Source: Gammaproteobacteria bacterium
Lineage (GTDB): Bacteria; Pseudomonadota; Gammaproteobacteria; Burkholderiales; Sulfuricellaceae
Assembly (NCBI GenBank): GCA_018823025.1
Contig: JAHJJI010000013.1
Location: 1-64,000, forward strand
Length of the DNA: 64,000 nt
Reading direction: 5' to 3'
Below, one piece after another: positions 10,035-18,279 of this stretch (positions are counted from its first letter, which is position 1; each line of letters begins with the position of its first letter). The translations under genes were made by a program, and so were the position numbers. Below the pieces are notes generated by a model. That model saw only the letters and a list, made by a program, of their open reading frames with translations, did not search any database and had not been told where the DNA came from.

Positions 10035-11417
10035 CTAATCCCCCGCCACCGTCATCCGCTCGATCAGCACCGAACCACACTGCTTCGAGCCCTGAACCAG
10101 GATGTCGCTGCCGACCGCCGTAATCTGTTTGAACATATCCTTGAGATTGCCCGCAATGGTGATCTCCTCCACCGGGTACTGAATTTCGCCGTTTTCCACC
10201 CAATAGCCGGCGGCCCCGCGGGAATAATCCCCGGTCACCGGGTTGATGCCGTGGCCAAGCAGTTCCGTCACCACTAGGCCCCTACCCATCATTTTTAGCA
10301 GGCCGTCGAAGTCCTGCCCGCTGCTCTCGATAATCAGGTTGTGGTTGCCACCGGCATTGCCGGTGGAAGTCATGCCCAATTTGCGTGCCGAGTAGCTGCC
10401 GAGAAAATATCCTTGCAGCACGCCATCCTTGATCAGGTCGCGCTCGCGAGTGGCGACGCCTTCATTGTCGAAGGGGCTGCTCGCCAGCCCTTTGAGGATA
10501 TGCGGCAGCTCGCGGATCTGGACGAACGGGGCAAAAATTTGCTGCCCCAGGCTGTCGAGCAGGAAAGAGGATTTGCGGTACAGGCTGCCGCCGCTGACAG
10601 CACCGACCAGGTGACCGATCAAACCGGAAGCAATCGGCGCTTCGAACAGCACCGGGCACTCGGTGGTCTTGATCTTGCGCGCAGCGAGCCGGCGCACGGT
10701 ACGCTCGCCGGCCTTGCGGCCAACGGCTGCGGCGCTTTCCAGGTCGGCCGCGACGCGACGCGAGCTGTACCAGTAATCCCGTTGCATTCCTCCATCATCT
10801 TCGGCGATCACCGCGCAACTGATGTCATGGCGCGAGGAAGGGTAGCCGGCGAGGAAACCCAGGCTGTTTCCGTACATGAACAGCGACTCCTGAGTGGAGA
10901 CCGAGGCTCCCTCGGAATTATCAATGCGCTTGTCTACCGCGAACGCAGCAGCCTCACAGGTTTTTGCCTGCTCGATAGCCTGTTCCACCGACAAATCCCA
11001 CGGGTGATAAAGACTGAGATCGGGGATCTCCCTGGCCAGCAGGTTCTCGTCGGCGAGCCCGGCGAATTCGTCGCTGGCGGTGTATCGGGCGATGCTCACC
11101 GCCGCAGCGACGGTATCCTTGATCGCCTGAGGAGACAGGTCGGAAGTGCTGGCATGGCCACGTTTATCTCCGAAGTAAACCGTTACCCCCAAGCCCTTGT
11201 CGCGGTTATATTCAATAGTTTCAACCTCGCCGCGACGCACCGAGACGTTCTGGCCGAATCCTTGCGACACTTCCGCCTCGCAGGCCGTTGCGCCGGCCAG
11301 CTTAGACTGGTTCAAAATATCGCGGGTGATCTGGCTCAGGGTTTCAATTGAGTGGGAAAAACGGGAATCTGGCACGTGCACCTCGAAAATTTCAGCAACG
11401 GCAAGACCCGGAAACAA
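10035..11417 (-). CDS. pmbA: Metalloprotease PmbA (TldE)
   Basis: Subunit of the TldD-TldE zinc protease that matures microcin-type peptides and degrades unfolded peptides. The sequence matches PmbA along its length: 'GEVETIEYNRDKGLGVTVYF', 'ASTSDLSPQAIKDTV', 'EGASVSTQESLFMYGNSLGF', 'GHLVGAVSGGSLYRKSSFLL', 'YSARKLGMTSTGNAGG' and 'TGDYSRGAAGYWVENGEI'. The product from 11417 is about ten residues longer at the N-terminus than E. coli PmbA, so a GTG at 11375 is an alternative start. It is divergent from darP, as in many proteobacteria. Confidence 0.95.
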   Translation of the reverse strand: MFPGLAVAEIFEVHVPDSRFSHSIETLSQITRDILNQSKLAGATACEAEVSQGFGQNVSVRRGEVETIEYNRDKGLGVTVYFGDKRGHASTSDLSPQAIKDTVAAAVSIARYTASDEFAGLADENLLAREIPDLSLYHPWDLSVEQAIEQAKTCEAAAFAVDKRIDNSEGASVSTQESLFMYGNSLGFLAGYPSSRHDISCAVIAEDDGGMQRDYWYSSRRVAADLESAAAVGRKAGERTVRRLAARKIKTTECPVLFEAPIASGLIGHLVGAVSGGSLYRKSSFLLDSLGQQIFAPFVQIRELPHILKGLASSPFDNEGVATRERDLIKDGVLQGYFLGSYSARKLGMTSTGNAGGNHNLIIESSGQDFDGLLKMMGRGLVVTELLGHGINPVTGDYSRGAAGYWVENGEIQYPVEEITIAGNLKDMFKQITAVGSDILVQGSKQCGSVLIERMTVAGD

Positions 11418-11493
11418 TCACGAGCCGGCTCTATCTTGCTGAATACCTCATTAAAAAGGTTATCATAGCAACTTTGATTCCATTTGCGAAACC

Positions 11494-12036
11494 ATGGCTG
11501 ATTTAGAACTCGACGCACCTGACGACCTGCCGGAACCCCCGAGCAAAACCAAACGCAAGCAGGAAATGCATGCATTGCAGGATATTGGCGAGGAACTGGT
11601 AAGTCTGAACAAGGACCGGCTGGCACAGTTGAATCTGCCCGATAACCTGCTGGGTGCCATCATCGAAGCCAAACGCCTGACCCGCCACGAACCGCGCCGC
11701 CGCCAGATGCAATACCTCGGCAAATTGATGCGCACAGTGGATGCGGAACCGATCCAGGCCCAGTTGGACGAGTGGAACAATGTCACGCGCGTCCAGGCAG
11801 CCAAATTTCACCTGCTGGAACGCTGGCGTGAGCGCCTGCTGACCGAGGAGCACGCCTTGAGCGAGCTGGTGGTGGAGTATGCGCGGGCCGACATCCAGCA
11901 GATTCGCACCCTGATCCGCAACGCACAGAAAGAGGCTGCGGCCGGCAAGCCGCCCAAGAGCAGTCGCGCCCTGTTCAAGTTGCTGCGCGAAATGATCCTC
12001 GAAGAAAAAGGCACCGAACCGGAGCAAGATGAATAA
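11494..12036 (+). CDS. darP: Ribosome-associated protein DarP/YjgA (DUF615)
   Basis: A 180-residue highly charged helical protein of the DUF615 family, which in E. coli associates with the 50S subunit during late assembly. Recognisable segments are 'PSKTKRKQEMHALQDIGEEL', 'LNKDRLAQLNLPDNLLGAII' and 'EPRRRQMQYLGKLMRTVD'. The acidic C-terminus ends EPEQDE. Divergence from pmbA is the usual context. It overlaps mog by 8 bp. Confidence 0.93.
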   Translation: MADLELDAPDDLPEPPSKTKRKQEMHALQDIGEELVSLNKDRLAQLNLPDNLLGAIIEAKRLTRHEPRRRQMQYLGKLMRTVDAEPIQAQLDEWNNVTRVQAAKFHLLERWRERLLTEEHALSELVVEYARADIQQIRTLIRNAQKEAAAGKPPKSSRALFKLLREMILEEKGTEPEQDE

Positions 12037-12589
12037 CGAACCGCCAGCGCTGATCGGCCTGGTCACTATCAGCGACCGCGCCTCACAGGGCGTTTACGCA
12101 GACCAGGGCATCCCGGCGCTCAACGACTGGCTAGCCAACGCGCTGACCACGCCGTGGCGTGCCATTACCCGCATGATCCCGGACGAACAGGCTGGGATTG
12201 AAGCCACACTGCGCCAACTGGCAGATGATGAAGGTTGCTGTCTGGTGCTCACCACCGGCGGCACCGGCCCGGCGCCACGCGATGTCACCCCGGAAGCCAC
12301 ATTGGCTGTGGCGGACAAGGTACTGCCCGGTTTCGGCGAGCAAATGCGCGCCGTCAGCCTGAAGTACGTACCCACCGCCATCCTCTCCCGCCAGGTCGGC
12401 GTTATCCGCAAGCAATGCCTGATCATCAACCTGCCCGGACAACCCAAGGCGATCAAGGAAACTCTCGACGGCGTATTTGCCGCCGTGCCTTACTGCATCG
12501 ACCTGATTGGTGGGCCTTACCTGGAAACCCGGGAAGAAGCGATCAAGGCCTTCCGCCCCAAGTCCGCCATCCGGACCAAAGCATCATAG
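12029..12589 (+). CDS. mog: Molybdopterin adenylyltransferase MogA
   Basis: Adenylylates molybdopterin before molybdenum insertion in the cytoplasm. The 186-residue MogA-type protein shows 'IGLVTISDRASQGVYADQGI' at the start, the substrate-binding 'VLTTGGTGPAPRDVTPEATL' and 'LIINLPGQPKAIKETLDGVF'. It is normal length for stand-alone MogA. The start overlaps darP by 8 bp. A second molybdenum-cofactor gene, moaC, lies at 48.3 kb, implying molybdoenzymes in this organism. Confidence 0.95.
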   Translation: MNNEPPALIGLVTISDRASQGVYADQGIPALNDWLANALTTPWRAITRMIPDEQAGIEATLRQLADDEGCCLVLTTGGTGPAPRDVTPEATLAVADKVLPGFGEQMRAVSLKYVPTAILSRQVGVIRKQCLIINLPGQPKAIKETLDGVFAAVPYCIDLIGGPYLETREEAIKAFRPKSAIRTKAS

Positions 12590-12614
12590 GGATAGTCGAG
12601 GCTGACAAACCACC

Positions 12615-13031
12615 ATGAACAAACACCATCTGATCTGGAACGAAAGCCTCCACCAAGTCGGCATCACGGTCATTGACAACCAGCACCGCGAGATCGTCGA
12701 GCGGGTCAACCTGATCGCCGACACGGTCGACCAGGGCAGCCGACACGATGTAGTGCAAGAAATGATGGATGACCTGGTCCTTTTCGCCTACGAGCATTTC
12801 GCCCTCGAGGAAAGACTCATGACGGAATATGGCTTCCCCGGCATGGAAGAGCACATCGCGGAACATCTCGACCTGCTTCAGAAAATGGACAATCTCAGAA
12901 ACGCTCTGCGCACCCCCAACCCGGCTAAGGCAGCACTGGTTCTGGCCTTCCTCACCGATTGGGCGGAACTGCACATCCTGCAGTCCGACAGAGAAATCGG
13001 CGAGTTCCTTGCGGACAAGGGAATGCGTTAG
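12615..13031 (+). CDS. Bacteriohemerythrin
   Basis: A single-domain 138-residue hemerythrin that binds O2 at a non-heme diiron site, used for oxygen sensing, storage or delivery. Ligand motifs are visible in order: 'LHQVGITVIDNQHREI' (His and His), 'YEHFALEERLM' (His, Glu), 'GMEEHIAEHLDLL' (two His) and 'ELHILQSDREIGEFL' (His and Asp). The start follows mog by 25 bp. No signal peptide is present, so it is cytoplasmic. The partner is not shown; proximity to the sensor kinase may be coincidental. Confidence 0.9.
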   Translation: MNKHHLIWNESLHQVGITVIDNQHREIVERVNLIADTVDQGSRHDVVQEMMDDLVLFAYEHFALEERLMTEYGFPGMEEHIAEHLDLLQKMDNLRNALRTPNPAKAALVLAFLTDWAELHILQSDREIGEFLADKGMR

Positions 13032-13070
13032 CAAGTGTAGTAGAAAATTACTCGGGCAGCTTCACCACCT

Positions 13071-13097
13071 CCACCACGACCGCGTCGAAGGGGGCGC
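13071..13097 (-). pseudogene. Short relic matching the neighbouring membrane-fusion gene
   Basis: 27 bp here match 15336-15362, inside the membrane-fusion protein gene, with a single mismatch (26/27), and similarity continues a few bases with a one-base gap. Read on the minus strand in the same frame both give APFDAVVV. The relic frame ends with a stop shortly after (…EVVKLPE, stop) and has no start codon. It looks like the remains of an older duplicate of part of the adjacent operon. Confidence 0.45.
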
Positions 13098-13168
13098 GAT
13101 GCGCTTCGCTTATTGAAGCCCTGCGCCTTACGCGGGTGGATCAAATCCCCCGCTCCCTCCGGGTGGGA

Positions 13169-15025
13169 TTACTGATTGTCCGGCAGCGCAGGCCGATCCA
13201 ACTCGATCCAGAACGTGCTCCCCTGGCCCGGCACACTGTTCACTCCAACCTTTCCGCCCATCAGTTCGACCATGCGCTTGCTGATGGCAAGACCGATGCC
13301 GGTTCCCCCGATTTCTCTCTCTTCGGCATTGAGCCGGGAAAATGGCAGGAACAATTGATCCAGCGAAGCGGGAGGAATCCCCTCGCCGGTATCGGTCACG
13401 CTCACGCGCAACCTCCCCTCGCCCGATGGCCCGTAGCCACAAACCAGTGTTACCGACCCTTCATCCCGGTTGAATTTCACCGCATTCGACAGCAAATTCA
13501 GCATGACCTGCTTCAAACGGAATCGGTCGCCCAGAACCCAGTTCGGCTCACCGCTGATAGAACTCAGGATCCGAATGTTCCGAACGTCCGCCAGCGGCTG
13601 AATCAGCTCGACACACTCATCCACCATCGGATTGAGGTCGACTTTATTCATATGAACATCCAGCCGGCCCGCTTCGATGCTGGAGAGATCCAGCGTCTCA
13701 TTGATCAGTTCCAGCAAATGCCCGCCAGCCCTGATAATGTGCTGAACAAACTCGCCCTGTTCCGCACTGAGCGGGGTGGCCGGATCGATTTTCATCAGTT
13801 GCGCAAAACCGAGAATGCTATTCATCGGCGTTCGTAATTCGTGACTCATGCGGGCCAGAAATTCGGATTTCACCTGACTGGCCAGTTCCGCCGCCTCCTT
13901 GGACTGTATCAGCGCCTCCTGCACCTCAAGCAATCGCATCTGATTGACTTCCAATGCATCTATATGCTTCTTCTGCATGACCTCCCGTGCATTCGTCTCC
14001 TCAACGAGCTGAAGTCGCGCGGCCTCAAGTCTGCGCTCGATCCTTCCTGCCAAAAAATAAAAGAACACCAGCACGAAACCGCCCATCGCGATGGAGAACC
14101 CGCTAATTTCAAGTATCGCATTCCGGTTGTTTTCGAGACGCTCGGTCATGTCCCGCAATATCAGCAACGACCCCACTTCACGCTTGCCGGCATCGGTGAG
14201 CGGATGCGCCATCGCATAGTAATGTCTATCGCCGATGGCATACTCCTCCTTTCCATTCTGGCCGAATGAGCTGCGCAGCATATGCGCCATCGTTTCTGCC
14301 GGCATCTTCAACGACGAGTATGTTTCCACAGAAGATGCCAACCGATTCCAGTCGGCAGGACGCCCAAGCATATGCATGCCTTGATCCCAATCCTTGCGCG
14401 CGAGAAAACGCTTGTCGATAGCGATGGAAAGATCGACACCAACAGCGGTGCGCACATTGCTGACCACATGTTCGATCTCCTCCCCCAACTCGAGATAACC
14501 GATCAGGCCCTTGGCATCGTGGAGGGGATACACCACGCGCAAGGTAAACGTGCCTAAAGGGCCCAACTCGACTCCGGATGCCGGCGTCCCGGTTCTTTCC
14601 GCCTGCATGACCGTGTAACGCCCGATGATATCGCCGTGACGACCGGGTTCATGCGCGCGAAGCAATACCCGCCGCTCCGGTGTAAGAATGTAGAAGTGAG
14701 TAATTCGGAACTGCGAACGCAAGCGCTCAAAGATAGGGGATGCATGCTTCATTGCGCCTTCCCTGTCCCCGACCACCAGTCTGCGCCGCAGGATTTCATC
14801 GTTCTGGAGGAATTCGAGGGCGGCGGACAGAGTCTCCACCTCGGCCCGCAGGGCAGTATCGTAATTGCGCTGCGCAGCCAGGGCGCTACGCTGAAAATCA
14901 GCCGCAATATGCGACGCTTCCTCGCGGGAAGTCCCATAAACGAAAACAAACAGGGAGCCCACCAGCATCAAGGCGAGCGGAAAAAGCAGGCGAAATTTGA
15001 TAGCGCTCGGGTTTAAATAACTCAT
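13169..15025 (-). CDS. Membrane sensor histidine kinase with periplasmic double-CACHE-like domain
   Basis: A 618-residue kinase. Transmembrane helices at about 11-30 and 305-327 flank a ~270-residue periplasmic sensor resembling dCACHE/PAS-like domains ('RSQFRITHFYILTPERRVLL', 'GLIGYLELGEEIEHV'). A coiled coil (330-385) leads to HisKA with the phospho-acceptor His395 in 'ARMSHELRTPMNSILGF', then HATPase boxes 'NLLSNAVKFN', 'DTGEGIPPAS' and 'GGTGIGLAISKRMV'. No receiver domain is attached and no response regulator gene is adjacent. The ATG at 15025 sits 8 bp after the upstream gene and is preferred to a TTG at 15037. It appears to be last in an operon with efflux-type and thioredoxin genes. 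Confidence 0.9.
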   Translation of the reverse strand: MSYLNPSAIKFRLLFPLALMLVGSLFVFVYGTSREEASHIAADFQRSALAAQRNYDTALRAEVETLSAALEFLQNDEILRRRLVVGDREGAMKHASPIFERLRSQFRITHFYILTPERRVLLRAHEPGRHGDIIGRYTVMQAERTGTPASGVELGPLGTFTLRVVYPLHDAKGLIGYLELGEEIEHVVSNVRTAVGVDLSIAIDKRFLARKDWDQGMHMLGRPADWNRLASSVETYSSLKMPAETMAHMLRSSFGQNGKEEYAIGDRHYYAMAHPLTDAGKREVGSLLILRDMTERLENNRNAILEISGFSIAMGGFVLVFFYFLAGRIERRLEAARLQLVEETNAREVMQKKHIDALEVNQMRLLEVQEALIQSKEAAELASQVKSEFLARMSHELRTPMNSILGFAQLMKIDPATPLSAEQGEFVQHIIRAGGHLLELINETLDLSSIEAGRLDVHMNKVDLNPMVDECVELIQPLADVRNIRILSSISGEPNWVLGDRFRLKQVMLNLLSNAVKFNRDEGSVTLVCGYGPSGEGRLRVSVTDTGEGIPPASLDQLFLPFSRLNAEEREIGGTGIGLAISKRMVELMGGKVGVNSVPGQGSTFWIELDRPALPDNQ

Positions 15026-15033
15026 CCGGGCTC

Positions 15034-15789
15034 TCAAGGCAGCCTGACTGTCGCCGCCATTCCAGCGCGCATCAACTCTTTTGCCGCGAACACGGCCTCC
15101 ACCTCATAGGCCGAACCGCTCTTGTCTGCAACCGGCTCCAAGCCAGGATACTTAAGGATGGCGGGGTATTCCTGCTGACCCACCAATACACTCACCGCCT
15201 GCCCGGCCTTGAGACTGCCGATCCGGTCGGCGGACACCTTAAATCGCGCCACCATCTCGCCCGCCTTCGCCAGCACCAGCAACGGCTGGGGCTGAAGACC
15301 GACCGCCACGTGCTGCCCCGGCTCCGCCAGACGTGCCACCACGACCGCGTCGAAAGGGGCGCGCAATGCGCTATCCGTCAGATCCTGGCGTTCCCGCGCT
15401 AGCCGTGCCTGAGCACCATCCAGCTGGGCTTTGGCGCGGGCTTGACGCAACCTGGCCTGATCCAGTTCGGTGGTGGCAATCACGGTCCGGTCGTAGAGCT
15501 CCTGAGTCCGTGCCAGATCGCGCTGAGCCTCCGCCGTTTCCTCCTTAAAACTGGTGACTGCGGCTCGACTCTCGGCCACCCGTGCCTGATAAGGCGCTGC
15601 GTCCAGGGTCAGGAGCGAGCGCCCTTTTTGCACCCGATCGCCGGCATTCACCCCAACCTCGCGCACAATGCCAGACACTCGCGGAGACAGCTCCACCCGT
15701 TGCGACCACTGCAAGGTCGCATGAAAACTCTCCGCCCAGGCGGTGCTAGCCACCGCCAACAGCACGCCCGCAAAAATCCATTTTGTCAT
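15034..15789 (-). CDS. Periplasmic membrane-fusion (HlyD/RND adaptor) protein
   Basis: A 251-residue adaptor with a signal peptide (MTKWIFAGVLLAVASTAWA), a biotinyl-lipoyl-like half motif 'SGIVREVGVNAGDRVQKGRSL', a helical hairpin (about residues 65-135) and the second half 'RAPFDAVVVARLAEPGQHV'. Such adaptors bridge an inner-membrane pump and a TolC channel. It is shorter than typical RND adaptors and no pump gene is nearby. ATGA overlap with the TolC-type gene upstream makes them one transcript. The substrate is unknown. Confidence 0.85.
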   Translation of the reverse strand: MTKWIFAGVLLAVASTAWAESFHATLQWSQRVELSPRVSGIVREVGVNAGDRVQKGRSLLTLDAAPYQARVAESRAAVTSFKEETAEAQRDLARTQELYDRTVIATTELDQARLRQARAKAQLDGAQARLARERQDLTDSALRAPFDAVVVARLAEPGQHVAVGLQPQPLLVLAKAGEMVARFKVSADRIGSLKAGQAVSVLVGQQEYPAILKYPGLEPVADKSGSAYEVEAVFAAKELMRAGMAATVRLP

Positions 15790-17087
15790 TTCGTTCGCCC
15801 TTCTTCTTTGGCCATACTTTCCAGCGGCTGGCCCAGCAGCGCCTTGACCCGCGCGATTGCCAGCGCCAGCTGGTACTCGGTGCGACGCTCGCGCAGCTTG
15901 GCCTCCATCGTCGCCGCCATGGCATCCCCCAGGTTGGTTTTCAGTTCCACTTCATATTGGCCGCGCGCCTTTTCCAGCGCCAGATCACGGTATTCGACCT
16001 GCTTCCGGGCTGCCGCGCGCACACTGCGCTGCAACTGGCCGACCTCAGCCCACACTTCCAGCAGAGCCTCGGCCAGATCCATCCTGAGCTTGTCGGTCTC
16101 GGCCTGGAGCTTGTGAAACTGCGCCTGTTCCCGCGCCAATTGCGCCGACACACGCCGCCCCTGGTACACCGGCCAGGTCAGCACCACGCCGGCGCGCAGA
16201 TTGTCGCGAGTAGCCGTTTCCCGGCTGTAGCCAGCTGCCTCGATCTCGGCATCCAGCGTTGGGGAGCTTTCAGCGCGCAAGGCTTCCATGCGCTGACTCG
16301 AGGCTTCGAGCAGGGCTAATTGGGTGCGTAGCCGGGGGTTGTTTTCCTGCATGATGGGCAGCAGGGCCTCGTAATCCGGCAGGGTGCTGTCATTGGCGGT
16401 CAATTTCGGGTCTTCCAACTCGGCTGCAAGCTGTCCGGGCTGGTTCATGGCATTTGCCAGCTGTGCCCTGGCGAAGCGGGCGCGAGCCTGACTGGCGTTG
16501 CGCCTGACCAGAATGTCCTGGTAGCGGGACTCCAGTTCCGCCAATTCCGTAGTGGATATCTGGCCGACCTTGAGGCGATCCCTGGCATTATCGACATTGA
16601 CGTAGGCCACCGCCATGGTTTCATTATCGGCAACAAACTGCATGTCCACCGCCAGGACGCTGAAAAAACGGGCCATCACTTCGATCCGACGCCGTTCGCG
16701 CGCCTCTAACAGACCGGCTTCACGCGCATCCACCGTCGACCTGGCAGCCTGTTCGTACAAGGCGGTACGGCCAAAATCGTACAGGCTCTTGCGTGCGTTC
16801 AGCCGCATGGAATTGTCGGAAAGGCTGGCGTCCGGACCAGAAGAAGGACGTGCCTGACGCAAACCGGCCTCGACGCTGACGGAAAGGTCGCTGCGCGAGG
16901 CTGCCGCTTCCTGCTCGGCCAGTGCGGCGGCCCGGTCGGCTTCAGCCAGCCGCAGGTCGGGATGGGCGGCTTCCGCCGCCGCCATCGCTTCGCTGAGCGT
17001 GAGCCGCTTGCCAGCAGGTGCGGACCAGCCATGCGGCACCAGCCAGATCATCAAGACCAGCGCGATCCCGATGCGGGGAAAAATCAT
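15786..17087 (-). CDS. TolC-family outer membrane efflux protein
   Basis: A 433-residue outer membrane factor with a signal peptide (MIFPRIGIALVLMIWLVPHGWSA) and long coiled-coil helices rich in Ala, Glu and Arg. Two structural repeats are suggested by 'LTLSEAMAAAEAAHPDLRLAEA' at the start and 'NNPRLRTQLALLEASSQRME' in the second half. The ATG at 17087 overlaps the stop of the preceding thioredoxin-like gene (ATGA), which decides the start over a longer reading from 17132. Together with the adaptor it could form a trans-envelope channel. Confidence 0.87.
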   Translation of the reverse strand: MIFPRIGIALVLMIWLVPHGWSAPAGKRLTLSEAMAAAEAAHPDLRLAEADRAAALAEQEAAASRSDLSVSVEAGLRQARPSSGPDASLSDNSMRLNARKSLYDFGRTALYEQAARSTVDAREAGLLEARERRRIEVMARFFSVLAVDMQFVADNETMAVAYVNVDNARDRLKVGQISTTELAELESRYQDILVRRNASQARARFARAQLANAMNQPGQLAAELEDPKLTANDSTLPDYEALLPIMQENNPRLRTQLALLEASSQRMEALRAESSPTLDAEIEAAGYSRETATRDNLRAGVVLTWPVYQGRRVSAQLAREQAQFHKLQAETDKLRMDLAEALLEVWAEVGQLQRSVRAAARKQVEYRDLALEKARGQYEVELKTNLGDAMAATMEAKLRERRTEYQLALAIARVKALLGQPLESMAKEEGRTK

Positions 17088-17599
17088 TTCGCGGCTTGCT
17101 GCTTGTACTTGGCAAACGGCATGGTTTTCCATAACCCCTCGGCCACATAGCGCCCCAGCAGCATGAACTCCTTCTCGTCCTTGGATGCCCCTGTGTATCG
17201 AGTCATCGGTTTTCCGTCAAGATCGTAAAAACCGAACACCGGAGTGGCGCGCACACGCTGCTCGGCGGCAAACTTCTTCTCGGTGGTTTCCTTGCCGGAA
17301 AAATCTACCAGGGGGTTATCACCGTTGATGTCGACACTGAAGATGATGAAGTGCTTGCGGTAATAATCCTGAACTTCGGACTGGTTGAGGATGGTTCCCT
17401 TCATGCGGTGGCAGAAGGGGCAATCCTCCAGCTCATACATCAGCAGAATGCCAATTTTTCCCTCTTTACGCGCGGTCGCAAGTTCGGTCTTGAAGTCCCC
17501 CAGGTTTTGGTCAAAGAAACCCTGAACGTCACGAGTTTCGGCCATTCCGGGTCCGGTAGTAAATAACAACAGCAATATAACGAGAAAATTTTTCAACAT
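17084..17599 (-). CDS. Secreted thioredoxin-fold protein (SoxW/DsbD-C-like)
   Basis: A 171-residue exported protein: hydrophobic signal at residues 3-20, then a thioredoxin fold with the redox motif 'YELEDCPFCHRMKG' (CPFC) and a cis-Pro region 'VRATPVFGFYDLDGKPM'. SoxW-like proteins of this type reduce periplasmic disulfides in sulfur oxidisers. The ATG at 17599 has a GGGGGTG ribosome-binding region; the upstream GTG at 17605 does not. It is coupled to the TolC-type gene by an ATGA overlap. Its redox partner is not evident here. Confidence 0.82.
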   Translation of the reverse strand: MLKNFLVILLLLFTTGPGMAETRDVQGFFDQNLGDFKTELATARKEGKIGILLMYELEDCPFCHRMKGTILNQSEVQDYYRKHFIIFSVDINGDNPLVDFSGKETTEKKFAAEQRVRATPVFGFYDLDGKPMTRYTGASKDEKEFMLLGRYVAEGLWKTMPFAKYKQQAAK

Positions 17600-17611
17600 G
17601 GGCACCCCCGA

Positions 17612-18067
17612 TTATTTCTTTGAACGAATATAGCCTTCAACCGCTTTTTGCGTCAACGCACCCACGTTGTACGCCACCATCTTGCCCTGCGGATTAAACA
17701 TATAGGTCATCGGCAGCCCTTCCAGCCGACCGATCTGCGCCACGATTGCATCGTTACCCAACACGACCGGATAGGAAATCCGGTGTTCTTTAGCGAAATC
17801 GATAACCAGCTTCGGACTGTTATAATCCGTGGCGATACCGATCACCACCAGGTCCTTGTCCTTGTGCTCATTGTGCAAAGCAATCAGGTCTGGAATCTCT
17901 TTCAAACAGGGTGGGCACCAGGTTGCCCAGAAATTGACCAGCACCCACTTGCCGCGGTAGTCGGCCAAATTATGCTGCTTGCCGACGATATCCCTGAATG
18001 AAAAATCAGCCGCTGCCACAGCCGAGCTGAAAATCACCAAAATAAATCCAAAACACACACGCTTCAT
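17612..18067 (-). CDS. TlpA-like thioredoxin
   Basis: A 151-residue periplasmic thiol:disulfide protein with a signal peptide (MKRVCFGFILVIFSSAVAA) and the active site 'NFWATWCPPCLKEIPDLIAL'. The AhpC/TSA-like core continues with 'VVIGIATDYNSPKLVIDFA' and the cis-Pro 'RLEGLPMTYMFNPQGKMV'. Starting at 18067 places the signal peptide at the very N-terminus; the open frame extends 18 codons further. It lies 12 bp upstream of the CPFC protein, so two thioredoxins head this operon. Confidence 0.88.
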   Translation of the reverse strand: MKRVCFGFILVIFSSAVAAADFSFRDIVGKQHNLADYRGKWVLVNFWATWCPPCLKEIPDLIALHNEHKDKDLVVIGIATDYNSPKLVIDFAKEHRISYPVVLGNDAIVAQIGRLEGLPMTYMFNPQGKMVAYNVGALTQKAVEGYIRSKK

Positions 18068-18279
18068 CGATACATTCCTTTCCATAAGGCTTTGCGCCTT
18101 TCTCTGCACCACCGGACGCACTCAAACAGCCTTTACCCTCATCACGGGTTGTGCCACCCCCGCTACGTCAGCATCTGACATTGCTGTATGATCCCAGAAT
18201 AATGGATTTATTTTACAAAATATCGGATAGTTTCTAGAATTTACCGGATAAAACACCTTCTTGCTAGGGGATACCCACC

